The notes: generated from the sequence alone by a model not told the origin. Shown: positions 1 through 9,039, counted from the stretch's first letter. The stretch is DNA of 64,000 bases from Virgibacillus_O sediminis (GCF_042643265.1 NZ_JBHRRZ010000003.1:177640-241639); one strand, 5' to 3'. Program-made: numbers and translations.

Positions 1-35
1 AAATAAAATAAAAACGTAATCATTGTAGGGTTCAT
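1..35 (-). CDS. Partial transporter gene, likely sodium:solute symporter
   Basis: Only the first 11 codons lie in the window, so the gene is cut by the left edge. Its ATG overlaps the stop codon of the 38-residue ORF upstream, which implies translational coupling. The visible residues MNPTMITFLFY are hydrophobic and look like the beginning of a first membrane segment. In bacilli, sodium:solute symporters are often preceded by a small membrane accessory protein. The assignment rests on that layout and not on any diagnostic motif. Confidence 0.4.
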   Translation of the reverse strand, partial: MNPTMITFLFY

Positions 36-148
36 GAATCATCACGCTCCCTCTCAGTAAAAAAGGTGATCACTGCCCATATAACCAACAAAGGCATAGG
101 TACGGTGAACCAGAATGCAGACCAGAAATCAATCGTCACTTGTTCCAT
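32..148 (-). CDS. 38-residue membrane protein, candidate symporter accessory protein
   Basis: A short reading frame of 38 residues starts at ATG 148 behind a strong AGGAGGGG ribosome binding site at about 151-160 and stops at 32, overlapping the next start. It has one membrane span (roughly residues 10-28, including FTVPMPLLVIWAVITFF) followed by a charged tail, TERERDDS. Small proteins of this size encoded directly in front of sodium:solute symporters are known in Bacillaceae. The function is unknown, and an assembly or gating role would be inference. The strong SD and the coupling to the next gene make it likely to be real. Confidence 0.6.
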   Translation of the reverse strand: MEQVTIDFWSAFWFTVPMPLLVIWAVITFFTERERDDS

Positions 149-295
149 ACAACCCCTCCTGTGTGTTTATGTTTATACTTGGCCTCCCCCTTATCCCCTT
201 CCTTCATCTATATTATCATTATATACTGAATAATTCACATTATTTTAATTAAAACACTTTAAAGACTATTAACCCATTTCATATTGCCTAGTTTA

Positions 296-310
296 TGAAA
301 TTTAATTACA
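296..310. promoter_or_regulatory. Candidate MurR-type operator upstream of amiE
   Basis: TGAAATTTAATTACA lies 115 bases before the amiE start. Its first 12 bases are identical to a sequence inside the murK promoter spacer at 12122, and a looser relative (TGAAATAATATTA on the minus strand) lies upstream of the murQ promoter. A half-site ATTTCA lies nearby at 276-281. RpiR-family proteins often bind AT-rich TGAAAT/ATTTCA-type sites. The region is AT rich, so chance similarity is possible. Confidence 0.3.
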
Positions 311-424
311 TCAATTAGTATTTTAGTTCGATAGACAATTTCATTGATTGCCTTTATCTTTAATTTAATGTAAGCGAATTCATAGACTATTCCGACTATG
401 AAACTATTAAAAAGGAGGCTATAT

Positions 425-2077
425 ATGATAAAAACAAAGTTATTTTCCGCGTTTACATTGTTCGCTTCCCTAGCACTAGTTTTAGGGAATACCATTCCCG
501 TGTCAGCTAAAGATCCCCATCCCCGCTTTCACTGGGGAGAATCAGGCCCGTCCTCTCCGGTAATCAACCCTGGTTCAGCAAGAGGAGCCGGCATGATGGA
601 AGCACCTTTAGAGAAGATTGATTCGGTAATGGAAAACCATATTGATCAAGGAACAATGCCAGGGGCTGTTACATTAGTCGCACGGAAAGGCCATATTGTC
701 CAACACGAGGCATATGGGCATGCCTATCTCTATGAAGACGACAAGGGCAATATGGCAGATGAACCTATTGCCATGGAAAAAGACACCATATTTGACCTCG
801 CATCCATCAGCAAGATATTCACTTCCACAGCAGCTATGATCCTATATGAACAAGGGGCATTCTACTTGGATGATCCAGTAGCACGCTATCTTCCCGAATT
901 CGGTGCTAATGGTAAGGAAAATGTCACCATACAGCAACTGATGACCCATACTTCCGGTTTTACTGCGTGGATACCTCTTTATACCATTGGAGACAGCCGC
1001 GAACAACGTATCCAGCATGTTCTCCAGCACCCACTTGAAAACGAGCCGGGGGCAACCTACACATACAGTGACCTCAACATGATTGCCTTAGGTGCTCTAG
1101 TAGAAGAGCTTTCCGGAAAAAGGCTGGATGATTTTGTCTACGAGCAGATCACCGGGCCGCTCGGCATGAAGAACACAATGTATAACCCGCCCAAAGAATT
1201 TAAAAAGCGTATAGCTGCAACAGAATACCAGACGGGAATTGGCCGCAGCCTGGTTTGGGGAGAAGTGCATGATGAAAATGCGTGGTCTCTAGATGGGGTT
1301 GCCGGGCATGCAGGTGTATTCTCTACTGCTGAGGATTTGGCCAAGCTTGCCCATATGTTCCTCGAGGAGGGCCGGTATGGCGGCAAGCAGATCCTTCAAC
1401 CGGAAACAGTCAAGCTCCTTACTGAAAACCAAATCCCTGAATTTCCAGGAAATGATCATGGGCTAGGATGGGAGTTGATGCAAGGTTGGTATATGGATGG
1501 ATTATCTGAACCTGATACGATTGGGCATACTGGTTATACAGGAACTTCTCTGGTGATCAGCCAGAATAATGATACGATTGCCATCCTGCTGACCAATCGG
1601 GTGCACCCTTCGCGGGAAACTGCCTCCACCAATCTAGTCAGACAGGCTTTTGCCGGGCTTGCAGCCGATGCCATTCCTATAGATATCCCTAATGGGGAAG
1701 ATGCCTGGTTCTCCGACTATGGCAATAACTTGGACCGTAACCTAATTGCAGAAGTGGAACTAAAAGAGGATGCTGTGCTTACCTTTGACACCTGGTACAG
1801 CATGGAACATGGCTATGATTTCGGTAAACTGGAATTCTCACAAGACGGGGTGAATTGGGAAACAATGGATGATCCTTACACGGGGAACAGCGGCACTTGG
1901 CTGCCTAAAGAAATCCATCTACCGCAAGAAACCACACATATACGTTTCAGTTACCAAACAGATAATGGGGCTAATGGCCGTGGTTGGTATCTGAACAATC
2001 TTCAGGTAACGGATACAGAAGGTGGCTCATTCCCACTTTCTTTTACAACCAATTCGTGGACACAGCGTAACTATTAA
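425..2077 (+). CDS. amiE: Secreted serine beta-lactamase-fold amidase, AmiE-like
   Basis: This is a class C beta-lactamase/DD-peptidase-fold protein of 550 residues. In B. subtilis the homologue in the same gene trio (AmiE/YbbE) removes the stem peptide from MurNAc during muropeptide recovery. The fold motifs are visible: S127-I-S-K130 (SxxK), Y214-S-D in the YxN position, and H368-T-G near the third motif. The start at 425 is preferred over the in-frame ATG at 398 because AAGGAGG stands at 412-418. It gives a signal peptide ending near residue 27 (VSA). After about residue 435 comes an extra beta-rich domain containing TFDTWYSMEHGYDFG and QDGVNWE, which resembles the MAM-like modules of secreted bacterial proteases. 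The nagZ SD follows the stop directly, so the three genes form one operon. Confidence 0.85.
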   Translation: MIKTKLFSAFTLFASLALVLGNTIPVSAKDPHPRFHWGESGPSSPVINPGSARGAGMMEAPLEKIDSVMENHIDQGTMPGAVTLVARKGHIVQHEAYGHAYLYEDDKGNMADEPIAMEKDTIFDLASISKIFTSTAAMILYEQGAFYLDDPVARYLPEFGANGKENVTIQQLMTHTSGFTAWIPLYTIGDSREQRIQHVLQHPLENEPGATYTYSDLNMIALGALVEELSGKRLDDFVYEQITGPLGMKNTMYNPPKEFKKRIAATEYQTGIGRSLVWGEVHDENAWSLDGVAGHAGVFSTAEDLAKLAHMFLEEGRYGGKQILQPETVKLLTENQIPEFPGNDHGLGWELMQGWYMDGLSEPDTIGHTGYTGTSLVISQNNDTIAILLTNRVHPSRETASTNLVRQAFAGLAADAIPIDIPNGEDAWFSDYGNNLDRNLIAEVELKEDAVLTFDTWYSMEHGYDFGKLEFSQDGVNWETMDDPYTGNSGTWLPKEIHLPQETTHIRFSYQTDNGANGRGWYLNNLQVTDTEGGSFPLSFTTNSWTQRNY

Positions 2078-2089
2078 TAAAGGAGGAAG

Positions 2090-4168
2090 ATGATGGAACT
2101 TGTTCGTAAGTCTGCATGCTATATTTTGTCAGCGACAGTTTTGTTGGCAAGCTCCTTGGGGCTGACAGTCTCACCTGCCCAAGCAGATGATAGCGAGTCT
2201 GCCAATGAACTGATTATCCTTCAAAATGTTCCGGAAGTGGAAACCCAAGTTGAAAACAACCAGGTGGAATTGAACGCGTTGAGTGTATATGAGGACGGTC
2301 ATTTCACCGCCGTTTCTGAAAACCTTAGATGGGAATCTAAAAATGAAAATGTCGCCACTGTTGATCAAAACGGTACAGTTACTATCACCGGCCAGAACGG
2401 TCGCAGCTACATTACCGTATCTAACGGGGTCGACACTGATCGGGTCGGCATCCACCAAAGACCTTCTGGACTGCAGGTAATCAAGGAAAAGGACAGTAAA
2501 TACGACATCCTCGGCCAGGTGATGGCCAACATGACATTGGAAGAAGAAATCGGCCAGATGCTGATGCCTGATTTCCGGACATGGGATGGAGAAAACGTTA
2601 CCGAAATGCTTCCTGAGATCGAACAGCTTGTCCAGGATTATCATTTGGGCGGCATTATCCTTTTCCGGGAAAATGTGGTTACCACTGAACAGACAGCCAG
2701 ACTGGTAGCAGCATACCAAGAAGCGAGTGAAAAATACGGGCTGTTAATGGCGATTGATCAGGAAGGCGGAATTGTTACCCGGCTTCAATCAGGTACAGAT
2801 ATGCCAGGCAATATGGCACTTGGAGCAACGAGGTCACCTGAATTGAGCGAGAAAGTCGGACAAGCCATCGGGGAAGAGCTTCAGGCTCTTGGCATCAATA
2901 TGAATCTGGCACCGGTAATGGATGTCAATAACAACCCAGACAACCCGGTCATTGGTGTCCGTTCCTTCGGCGAATCACCGGAGCTGGTGGCAGAGCTTGG
3001 TGTTGCTTTTACAAAGGGACTGCAAAATGCTGGAGTTGCCACAACAGCTAAACACTTCCCAGGCCATGGGGATACAGCTGTCGACTCCCACCTCGGCCTC
3101 CCTGAGGTTCCGCATGAAAAGGAGCGGCTGCTCGATGTTGAACTTTATCCATTCCAGCAAGCAATGGATGCAGGGATCGATGCCATCATGACCGCGCATG
3201 TCACCTTTCCAAACATTGATGATACAACAGTAATATCGGAAAAGGACGGCTCGGAAATTGCACTGCCCGCCACTCTTTCCCATAAAGTTCTTACTGAATT
3301 GATGCGGGAGGAAATGGGGTTTAACGGGGTTATCATTACGGATGCCTTGAATATGAACGCTATCAGTGACCACTTTGGTCCGGTGGATGCCGTTATCCGG
3401 GCGGTGAAAGCAGGCACGGATATTATCCTAATGCCCGTCGGCCTGGAGGAAGTGGCAGATGGTATAAGGGATGCCGTGAGAGCCGGAGAAATCAGTGAAC
3501 AACGGATTGAAGCTTCTGCCCGCAGGATCCTTCAACTGAAATTGGAGCGTGGGATCATCAAGGAAGAAAATCCAGTGCCAGTGGAAGAACAAATAGCCAG
3601 GGCAAATGAAGTAGTGGGATCAGAAGAGCATAAGCAAGTGGAACAGGAAGCTGCCGGCCGATCTATCACCCTTCTTAAAAACGAGGATGTTCTGCCATTG
3701 GATTTGGCAGCGGATGATCAGTTGGCAGTTGTAGGAAACAGCTATAGCAGCAGCCTGTATGAAGCCATAAAAGCGTTCCATGAGAATACGGAACTTATAA
3801 CTGCTTCTGGACCGCTCAGTGAAGAACAATTAAGGGAATTAAGGGGATCGGAGGCCATCATTGCTGGGACTTACACCTATAATGTTGCAGGAAGATCCCC
3901 GGACAGCAGACAGATGCTGCTCGTGAACCAGCTTATTAACGAACTCGATGTACCGGTAATCGGACTTGGCATCCGCAATCCTTATGATGTAACAGCATAT
4001 CCTCAAGTGAATGCCTACCTTGCACAATACGGTTTTCGTGAGGCAAGTTTTGAAGCGTCAGCAGCTACATTATTCGGGGAAAATCAGCCAACCGGACTAC
4101 TGCCAGTCACCATTCCGGATTTAAAAGGGAATAATTTGTTTGAATATGGTCATGGACTAACATATTAA
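2090..4168 (+). CDS. nagZ: Exo-beta-N-acetylglucosaminidase, GH3 family, secreted
   Basis: NagZ removes terminal GlcNAc from peptidoglycan fragments outside the cell. The 692-residue product has a signal peptide ending around AQA (residues 30-32). A small Ig-like domain of BIG2 type spans roughly 45-125 (WESKNENVATVDQNGTVTI). The GH3 barrel follows with KHFPGHGDT at 321-329, whose histidine is part of the Asp/His dyad typical of bacillary NagZ, and the catalytic aspartate D418 in ITDALNM. A C-terminal alpha/beta domain completes it, as in B. subtilis NagZ (about 640 residues). AGGAGG at 2081-2086 serves ATG 2090 or the adjacent ATG 2093. The spacing to namZ is 14 bases. Confidence 0.92.
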   Translation: MMELVRKSACYILSATVLLASSLGLTVSPAQADDSESANELIILQNVPEVETQVENNQVELNALSVYEDGHFTAVSENLRWESKNENVATVDQNGTVTITGQNGRSYITVSNGVDTDRVGIHQRPSGLQVIKEKDSKYDILGQVMANMTLEEEIGQMLMPDFRTWDGENVTEMLPEIEQLVQDYHLGGIILFRENVVTTEQTARLVAAYQEASEKYGLLMAIDQEGGIVTRLQSGTDMPGNMALGATRSPELSEKVGQAIGEELQALGINMNLAPVMDVNNNPDNPVIGVRSFGESPELVAELGVAFTKGLQNAGVATTAKHFPGHGDTAVDSHLGLPEVPHEKERLLDVELYPFQQAMDAGIDAIMTAHVTFPNIDDTTVISEKDGSEIALPATLSHKVLTELMREEMGFNGVIITDALNMNAISDHFGPVDAVIRAVKAGTDIILMPVGLEEVADGIRDAVRAGEISEQRIEASARRILQLKLERGIIKEENPVPVEEQIARANEVVGSEEHKQVEQEAAGRSITLLKNEDVLPLDLAADDQLAVVGNSYSSSLYEAIKAFHENTELITASGPLSEEQLRELRGSEAIIAGTYTYNVAGRSPDSRQMLLVNQLINELDVPVIGLGIRNPYDVTAYPQVNAYLAQYGFREASFEASAATLFGENQPTGLLPVTIPDLKGNNLFEYGHGLTY

Positions 4169-4182
4169 GGGGGAGTTGAACC

Positions 4183-5436
4183 ATGAAAAAGACGTGGATT
4201 ACGATAGTCGCATTAGCACTGGTACTGAGCTCGTTTACGGCAGTACTGGCCGACCGGGGGACCGGCAAAGGAAATCCCAATGAGTTTAAGCTTGGGGTAG
4301 AAGTACTGCTGGATGAACAGAAGGATTTGCTGGACGGAAAGCGGGTTGGATTGATTACCAACCCGACAGGTGTCGACCAAGATCTGAACAGCATTGTCGA
4401 CCTTCTCCATAATGACCCGGATGTAGAATTAACTGCCCTATACGGACCCGAACATGGGGTCCGCGGCAGTGCCCAGGCCGGGGAATATGTGGAATTCTAT
4501 ATAGACGAGGAAACAGGTCTTCCTGTCTACAGTTTATATGGCCAAACGAGGAAGCCAACGGCCGATATGCTTGACAATGTAGATGTACTGCTATTCGATA
4601 TACAGGATGTCGGCACAAGATTCTACACGTATATTTATACGATGGCCTATGCCATGGAAGCAGCTGAAGAAAATGGGAAGGAGTTCATCGTCCTGGATCG
4701 TCCAAATCCATTGGGAGGGCAAAAAGTAGAAGGACCTGTTCTTGAGGAAGAGTATGCTTCCTTCGTCGGCAACTATCCGATCCCACTCCGGCACGGGATG
4801 ACGGTAGGTGAATTGGCCAAGTTGTTTAACGATGAATTTAAAATTGGAGCAGATCTCACCGTAGTCGAAATGAGTGGATGGAAACGAAATATGTACTATG
4901 ACCAGACAAGTTTGGAGTTTGTACTTCCATCGCCTAATATGCCAACATTCGATACAGCACTGGTTTATCCTGGCGCCGCTCTGATTGAAGGGACGAATGT
5001 TTCAGAAGGACGCGGAACAACCAAGCCATTTGAATTGATCGGTGCTCCGTTTGTGAACAGCACGGAGCTTGCCGAGACACTGAATAGCTTGAACCTTCCT
5101 GGAGTGACTTTCCGGGCTGCATCATTTAGCCCATCCTTCTCCAAGCACAGCGGTACATTGAGCCATGGGGTGGAGATTCATGTGACAAATAAGCAGCCAT
5201 TCCAACCGGTGACAACAGGCCTGCATATCGTAAAAACACTGCATGACTTATACCCCGATGATTTTGAATTCCGGGCAGAAAACAGTGCTGGTATATCCTT
5301 CTTCGATAACCTGATCGGGAATGGCTGGATACGCCAAGATATTGAGGACGGAAAATCTGTAAAAGAGATCGAGAAAAAATGGGAAGATGAACTGGCTAAG
5401 TTTAAACAAGTGAGAAAGCAGCATCTAATCTATTAA
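4183..5436 (+). CDS. namZ: Exo-beta-N-acetylmuramidase NamZ (DUF1343)
   Basis: NamZ releases terminal MurNAc from glycan chains, complementing NagZ. This copy has 417 residues, close to the B. subtilis YbbC length. A signal peptide (cleaved near VLA, residues 21-23) is followed by the Rossmann-like domain with the family signature YGPEHGVRG, in which E90 is the expected catalytic glutamate. Other conserved stretches are DRPNPLGG and SPNMPTFDTALVYPG. An SD GGGGGAG precedes ATG 4183. The gene is third in the amiE-nagZ-namZ operon and is followed by a strong terminator. Together the three enzymes should deliver free GlcNAc, MurNAc and peptides outside the membrane. Confidence 0.93.
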   Translation: MKKTWITIVALALVLSSFTAVLADRGTGKGNPNEFKLGVEVLLDEQKDLLDGKRVGLITNPTGVDQDLNSIVDLLHNDPDVELTALYGPEHGVRGSAQAGEYVEFYIDEETGLPVYSLYGQTRKPTADMLDNVDVLLFDIQDVGTRFYTYIYTMAYAMEAAEENGKEFIVLDRPNPLGGQKVEGPVLEEEYASFVGNYPIPLRHGMTVGELAKLFNDEFKIGADLTVVEMSGWKRNMYYDQTSLEFVLPSPNMPTFDTALVYPGAALIEGTNVSEGRGTTKPFELIGAPFVNSTELAETLNSLNLPGVTFRAASFSPSFSKHSGTLSHGVEIHVTNKQPFQPVTTGLHIVKTLHDLYPDDFEFRAENSAGISFFDNLIGNGWIRQDIEDGKSVKEIEKKWEDELAKFKQVRKQHLIY

Positions 5437-5441
5437 TCATG

Positions 5442-5477
5442 AAAAACCAGCCGCCTATTCGAGGGCGGCTGGTTTTT
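5442..5477 (+). terminator. Rho-independent terminator of amiE-nagZ-namZ
   Basis: A 14-base arm (aaaaaccagccgcc) pairs with its complement at 5464-5477 and ends in a T run, six bases after the namZ stop. Confidence 0.9.
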
Positions 5478-5563
5478 AGTGGAGGAATTGCTGCATATCG
5501 ATCCTTTCCCCCTTGTCTGCTTCTGTCCTTACAATTGCCACAGCAATCCCTCCAAATACCAAA

Positions 5564-5803
5564 AGAGGCTGGGACAAAACTGAAGGGCTTTACTCAAAAA
5601 ACGAACAATGAACTGAATTAGCGAAGGAAATATACGTAGACTCCTACGGGAGGAAAGGCCTAGGTAAGACAACGCAGTGCGATAGCACAAGGGGCTTACC
5701 AGCCGCCCGTGGAAAGCGGAGTATATTTCCGAAGCGGCTATTCCTACTAAATAGGATTTCTAGCTAGTTAGGCTTTTTCTATTGATTAAATACTTTTTCC
5801 TAG
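5564..5803 (+). repeat. Dispersed Bacillaceae-type repeat, copy A
   Basis: The element starts with GAGGCTGGGACAAAAC and contains the core GAAGGAAATATACGTAGACTCC, CGCAGTGCGATAGCACAAGG and GTATATTTCCGAAGCGGC. It decays at the right end in a degenerate form of TTTTGTCCC. The ends form an imperfect inverted repeat, and inner arms (GGAAATATAC / GTATATTTCC) can pair. It is homologous to the copies near 40.2-40.6 kb and 60.1-60.4 kb and sits between the convergent namZ and permease genes. Confidence 0.85.
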
Positions 5804-5817
5804 CATCAATAAGTTAG

Positions 5818-6660
5818 TTACCCTTTTATTGCCCCCTCCGTCATTCCCTGGGCAATCCTGCGCTGGAAGATGGCGTAAAGAATGATGACCGGAACTATGG
5901 CAATTACCAGACTGGCAAATAATGTTCCCCATGCATTAGTGTACTGCGCTTCACTGCTGATATAATCAATCGCCAAAGCCAGTGTGTAGTTTTCGCTGCT
6001 CTGCAGGAAAATCAATGCCATAAAGTACTCATTCCAGAATTGAATGCTATTCATGATTGTGACTGTAATAATTCCCGATGTGGACAATGGAGTAATGATT
6101 TTCCATAAGACCCCATAGGGAGTAAGGCCGTCAATGGCTGCAGACTCCTCAAGAGACTTCGGAATGGTTCCAATGAAACTGGTTAAAACAAAAATGGTAA
6201 ACGGCAGTTGGCTTATTGCATACACAATCGCCAGACCAAAGATATTATCCAACATCCCCAAATCCATCAACAGGAAAAATAATGGGATCCACCCCAATAC
6301 CATTGGAATCATCATGGCTGACACATATAGAGTGAACAGGAAATTGCTCCCTCGGAACCTGATCCTCTCGATAGCATATGCGGTCGGTATCGCAAGGACC
6401 AATGTCAGCACTGCTCCAACAATGGTCACGATAAGACTATTGAACACACTCGTACTGATATTATAGTTATTCCAGGCATCCGCATAATTCTGGAAATTGA
6501 AGGTTTCTGGTAGTCCCCATGGATTCCTGTATATCTCTGCGTTCGATTTGAAAGAACCGAGAAACATCCATAAAATCGGGTATAATACCGCTATAGTCCA
6601 TAATATGAGCGGAATCCTTATCCCCGCTCTCCCTAGTATTTCTCCTACACTGCGTTTCAC
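5818..6660 (-). CDS. Sugar ABC transporter permease, MalG-type
   Basis: This is a binding-protein-dependent inner-membrane permease with six hydrophobic segments. The cytoplasmic EAA loop reads EESAAIDGLTPYGVLWKIITPL, the contact for the ATPase. Two GTG codons are possible starts (6666 and 6660). The GGGGGAG ribosome binding site abuts the first and is correctly spaced for the second, so 6660 is chosen (280 residues). It is last in murQ-binding protein-permease-permease, which suggests MurNAc or a muropeptide sugar as substrate. No ATPase gene is in the window. Confidence 0.85.
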   Translation of the reverse strand: MKRSVGEILGRAGIRIPLILWTIAVLYPILWMFLGSFKSNAEIYRNPWGLPETFNFQNYADAWNNYNISTSVFNSLIVTIVGAVLTLVLAIPTAYAIERIRFRGSNFLFTLYVSAMMIPMVLGWIPLFFLLMDLGMLDNIFGLAIVYAISQLPFTIFVLTSFIGTIPKSLEESAAIDGLTPYGVLWKIITPLSTSGIITVTIMNSIQFWNEYFMALIFLQSSENYTLALAIDYISSEAQYTNAWGTLFASLVIAIVPVIILYAIFQRRIAQGMTEGAIKG

Positions 6661-6701
6661 AGTCACTCCCCCTTTGCTGTCTCAGCGTCTTGCCCGTTCC
6701 G

Positions 6702-7595
6702 TTAATATTCCACTCGATCACGGCGCATGATCAGCTGCAGCAGAAGTACCGTAATCAATGAAAGGGCAAGGATCATAACCCCGATGGTTGCGCCATATCC
6801 AAAGTTATATTGTACAAAAGCCTGTTGGTAGAGATAGGATCCCATTACATGTGTGGAATTGTTCGGTCCACCGCCCGTCATGACTTGCACAATGATGAAA
6901 GATCCATTCAACGTGGTAATGACAATGTATAGAATAGAAATCTTAATTTGCGGCCATACCAAGGGAACTGTTACCTTCCAGAACTTCTGCCATTCGGTGG
7001 CACCATCTATATCTGCGGTCTCATAATAACTCTTTGAGATATTGGAGATCCCGCCCATGAGCATTAGCATAAACAAGCCAATACCGGCCCATATGGATGG
7101 CAGTACGAGACTCGGCAACGCCCATGTTTCACTTCCGAGCCATGGTTTTGCCCAACTGTCCAGCCCGATTGATTCCAATGCTGAGTTGACAAGCCCGAGG
7201 TCCGGGTTATAAATGAAGGTCCAAAGAATGCCGATGACCACAACAGACATGATATTCGGAAAGAAAAAGACAATCCGGTAAAAAGGCGCTTCCGTAATTT
7301 TCAATTGTGTCAGAGCTACAGCAATGAACATTGCCATAATCATAATGCCTATCACCTTAGTTATGACAAGGAAATAGTCATGAATGATGGTGTGTGGGAT
7401 GATTGCATCGTTAAACAAACGTATGTAATTATCAAATCCGATAAATTCCCGGTTTGCCGAAGAACCCGACCAGTCAAAGAACGAATAATACAATCCGCTG
7501 AATAATGGATAGAGCGTAAAAATGGCAAACATGATAAAAGTGGGTACAAGACAAACAGCAAGGAATGTATATTTTTGTTTTTTCGACTGTACCAT
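6702..7595 (-). CDS. Sugar ABC transporter permease, MalF-type
   Basis: A membrane permease of the carbohydrate-uptake CUT1 type, 297 residues from ATG 7595 with N terminus MVQSKKQKYTFLAV. The EAA loop is ETADIDGATEWQKFWKVTVPLV. The frame is open 42 codons further upstream, but that extension is polar, unlike family N termini, and nearly reaches the upstream gene, so the internal ATG is preferred. SD support is modest (GAGTG). It lies between the binding-protein gene and the second permease gene and should form the heterodimeric channel with the latter. Confidence 0.85.
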   Translation of the reverse strand: MVQSKKQKYTFLAVCLVPTFIMFAIFTLYPLFSGLYYSFFDWSGSSANREFIGFDNYIRLFNDAIIPHTIIHDYFLVITKVIGIMIMAMFIAVALTQLKITEAPFYRIVFFFPNIMSVVVIGILWTFIYNPDLGLVNSALESIGLDSWAKPWLGSETWALPSLVLPSIWAGIGLFMLMLMGGISNISKSYYETADIDGATEWQKFWKVTVPLVWPQIKISILYIVITTLNGSFIIVQVMTGGGPNNSTHVMGSYLYQQAFVQYNFGYGATIGVMILALSLITVLLLQLIMRRDRVEY

Positions 7596-7674
7596 TTCAA
7601 TCACTCTTTTCTGAAAAGAAATAAATGGCATGAAAGAGAAAGGCAATTCTGCCCTTCCCTCCCATACCTGAGAA

Positions 7675-9039
7675 CTATTGGTCCCGGTAATCTGCCGCAG
7701 CCTGCTCCGCTGCCTCCACAAATTCCTCTGCTGTCATATTGCCGAGCATTAGAGACATCAGTGCATCTCCTACTGGTGTTTCCAAATCAGCACTCATCGG
7801 ATGTGGTTTATGATAAATCTGTACCTGTTCCGGATCATTAATCATTTCGTTTGCCTCCACCAAATAGGCAGGAACATTATCACTCTGTGTCAAGTCCACC
7901 TCCGTAAGGTTCATGATAGCCCCCGTATGCTCCGAAAAGGACAGGGCATAATCCCTGGAGAAGACAAATTCCACAAAGGCTTTTGCCGCTTCCGGATTTT
8001 CCGCCTGTTCAGCAATAGCAAGCGGCCTGAGGTCCGGAACGATCGCATACGGTTCCCCGGCATCCTGCATTGGAGACGGAATAAAGCCATACTCAAAGTC
8101 TTCCGGAGTGTCATTGGCCATTTCATTCGGCAGCCAGAAGCCTACCGGTACAAACGCATTGTCATGAAGCAGGAAATTCATCTGTGACTGGGTATGGTTC
8201 AAGGACCCAAGTCCAGAATCGATCATGCCTTCCTGCTGCATAGTTTCTACTTTTTTCATGGTCTCCAGTACTACATCACTGGTCCAAGCTCCTTCAGCAC
8301 CCGTGATCAAATCGTTCAGCAGTTCATCCCCGCCAGCCGCACCAAATGCCGGGTACAGCATGCCGCGCAGGAAGTAGTATGGATGCTGTCCGCTGGTCAC
8401 AAATGGTTCGATGCCTTCCGCTTCTTTAATTTCTTCCATGGAACTCATGAAGCTGTCAAAATCTGTTGGCACCTCAAAGCCCTCTTCTTCAAACCAGGCA
8501 CGGTCATACCAAGTTCCCCAAGTATCAAATACTAGTGGTAAGGAATAGATTTCCCCATCATATGTGGCAGGTTCTACGATGAAGCTGTCGGCAAGTTTTT
8601 CACCGTCTTCCAGTTCAATCTCAGCCAGCCAATCGGTCAGATTCATCAGCTGGCCATCTTCCACCATCTGTGTTTCACTTGATCCTGCCCCGTCAATATA
8701 AACGACGTCAGGCGGATTATTGGAAACCCAACGTGTCCGCATTTCATCATTGATATTAGGGCCGGCATGCTCAGTAACGGTCACGTCTGGATATTCCTCC
8801 TGGAAATCAGCGATAACTTCCTTCCACCACGAGTCGCCATATCCTCCGACAAAATACTGAATCTCCAGTTCACCTGAAATTTCTCCATCTCCACTGGATT
8901 CCCCGCCTTCTGTACCTGTATCTGCATTATCTGCTCCGTCTCCGGAAGCCCCCTCATCCGAGGAGCAGGCTGCAAGCAGCCCTATAAGCAGGACAGCAGC
9001 CAATAGAAGTAGTAAACGTCCCCTAAGCAAATCCCTCAA
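7675..9039 (-). CDS. Sugar-binding lipoprotein of ABC importer
   Basis: An extracellular solute-binding protein of family 1 and 454 residues, starting at TTG 9039 behind AAGGGGG. The N terminus is a lipoprotein signal with lipobox LLAAC, followed by an acidic serine/glycine-rich linker (about residues 26-53). The folded part includes VTEHAGPNINDEMRTRW and the late motif YHKPHPMSADLETPVGDAL. The substrate cannot be read from sequence. Its position directly behind murQ, with only 56 bases between them, points to MurNAc, a MurNAc disaccharide or another wall sugar. It is part of one operon with the two permeases. Confidence 0.88.
   Translation of the reverse strand: MRDLLRGRLLLLLAAVLLIGLLAACSSDEGASGDGADNADTGTEGGESSGDGEISGELEIQYFVGGYGDSWWKEVIADFQEEYPDVTVTEHAGPNINDEMRTRWVSNNPPDVVYIDGAGSSETQMVEDGQLMNLTDWLAEIELEDGEKLADSFIVEPATYDGEIYSLPLVFDTWGTWYDRAWFEEEGFEVPTDFDSFMSSMEEIKEAEGIEPFVTSGQHPYYFLRGMLYPAFGAAGGDELLNDLITGAEGAWTSDVVLETMKKVETMQQEGMIDSGLGSLNHTQSQMNFLLHDNAFVPVGFWLPNEMANDTPEDFEYGFIPSPMQDAGEPYAIVPDLRPLAIAEQAENPEAAKAFVEFVFSRDYALSFSEHTGAIMNLTEVDLTQSDNVPAYLVEANEMINDPEQVQIYHKPHPMSADLETPVGDALMSLMLGNMTAEEFVEAAEQAAADYRDQ

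Noticed and set aside
358..372. TTTAATGTAAG near amiE is identical to a stretch at the murK promoter.
   Set aside because: At murK it is the -35 box and part of the spacer; near amiE no matching promoter spacing exists, so chance in AT-rich DNA is likely.
2171..2719. Long minus-strand open frame opposite nagZ (182 codons).
   Set aside because: It is antisense to a well-supported GH3 gene, has no ribosome binding site and a composition unlike real proteins.
5564..5803. The repeat as an insertion sequence or a CRISPR-type array.
   Set aside because: It has no transposase frame, and copies are single or paired with imperfect ends, not regularly spaced short repeats.
6702..7721. Longer version of the MalF-type permease starting near 7721.
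   Set aside because: The extra 42 residues are not like family N termini and reach into the end of the upstream binding-protein gene.
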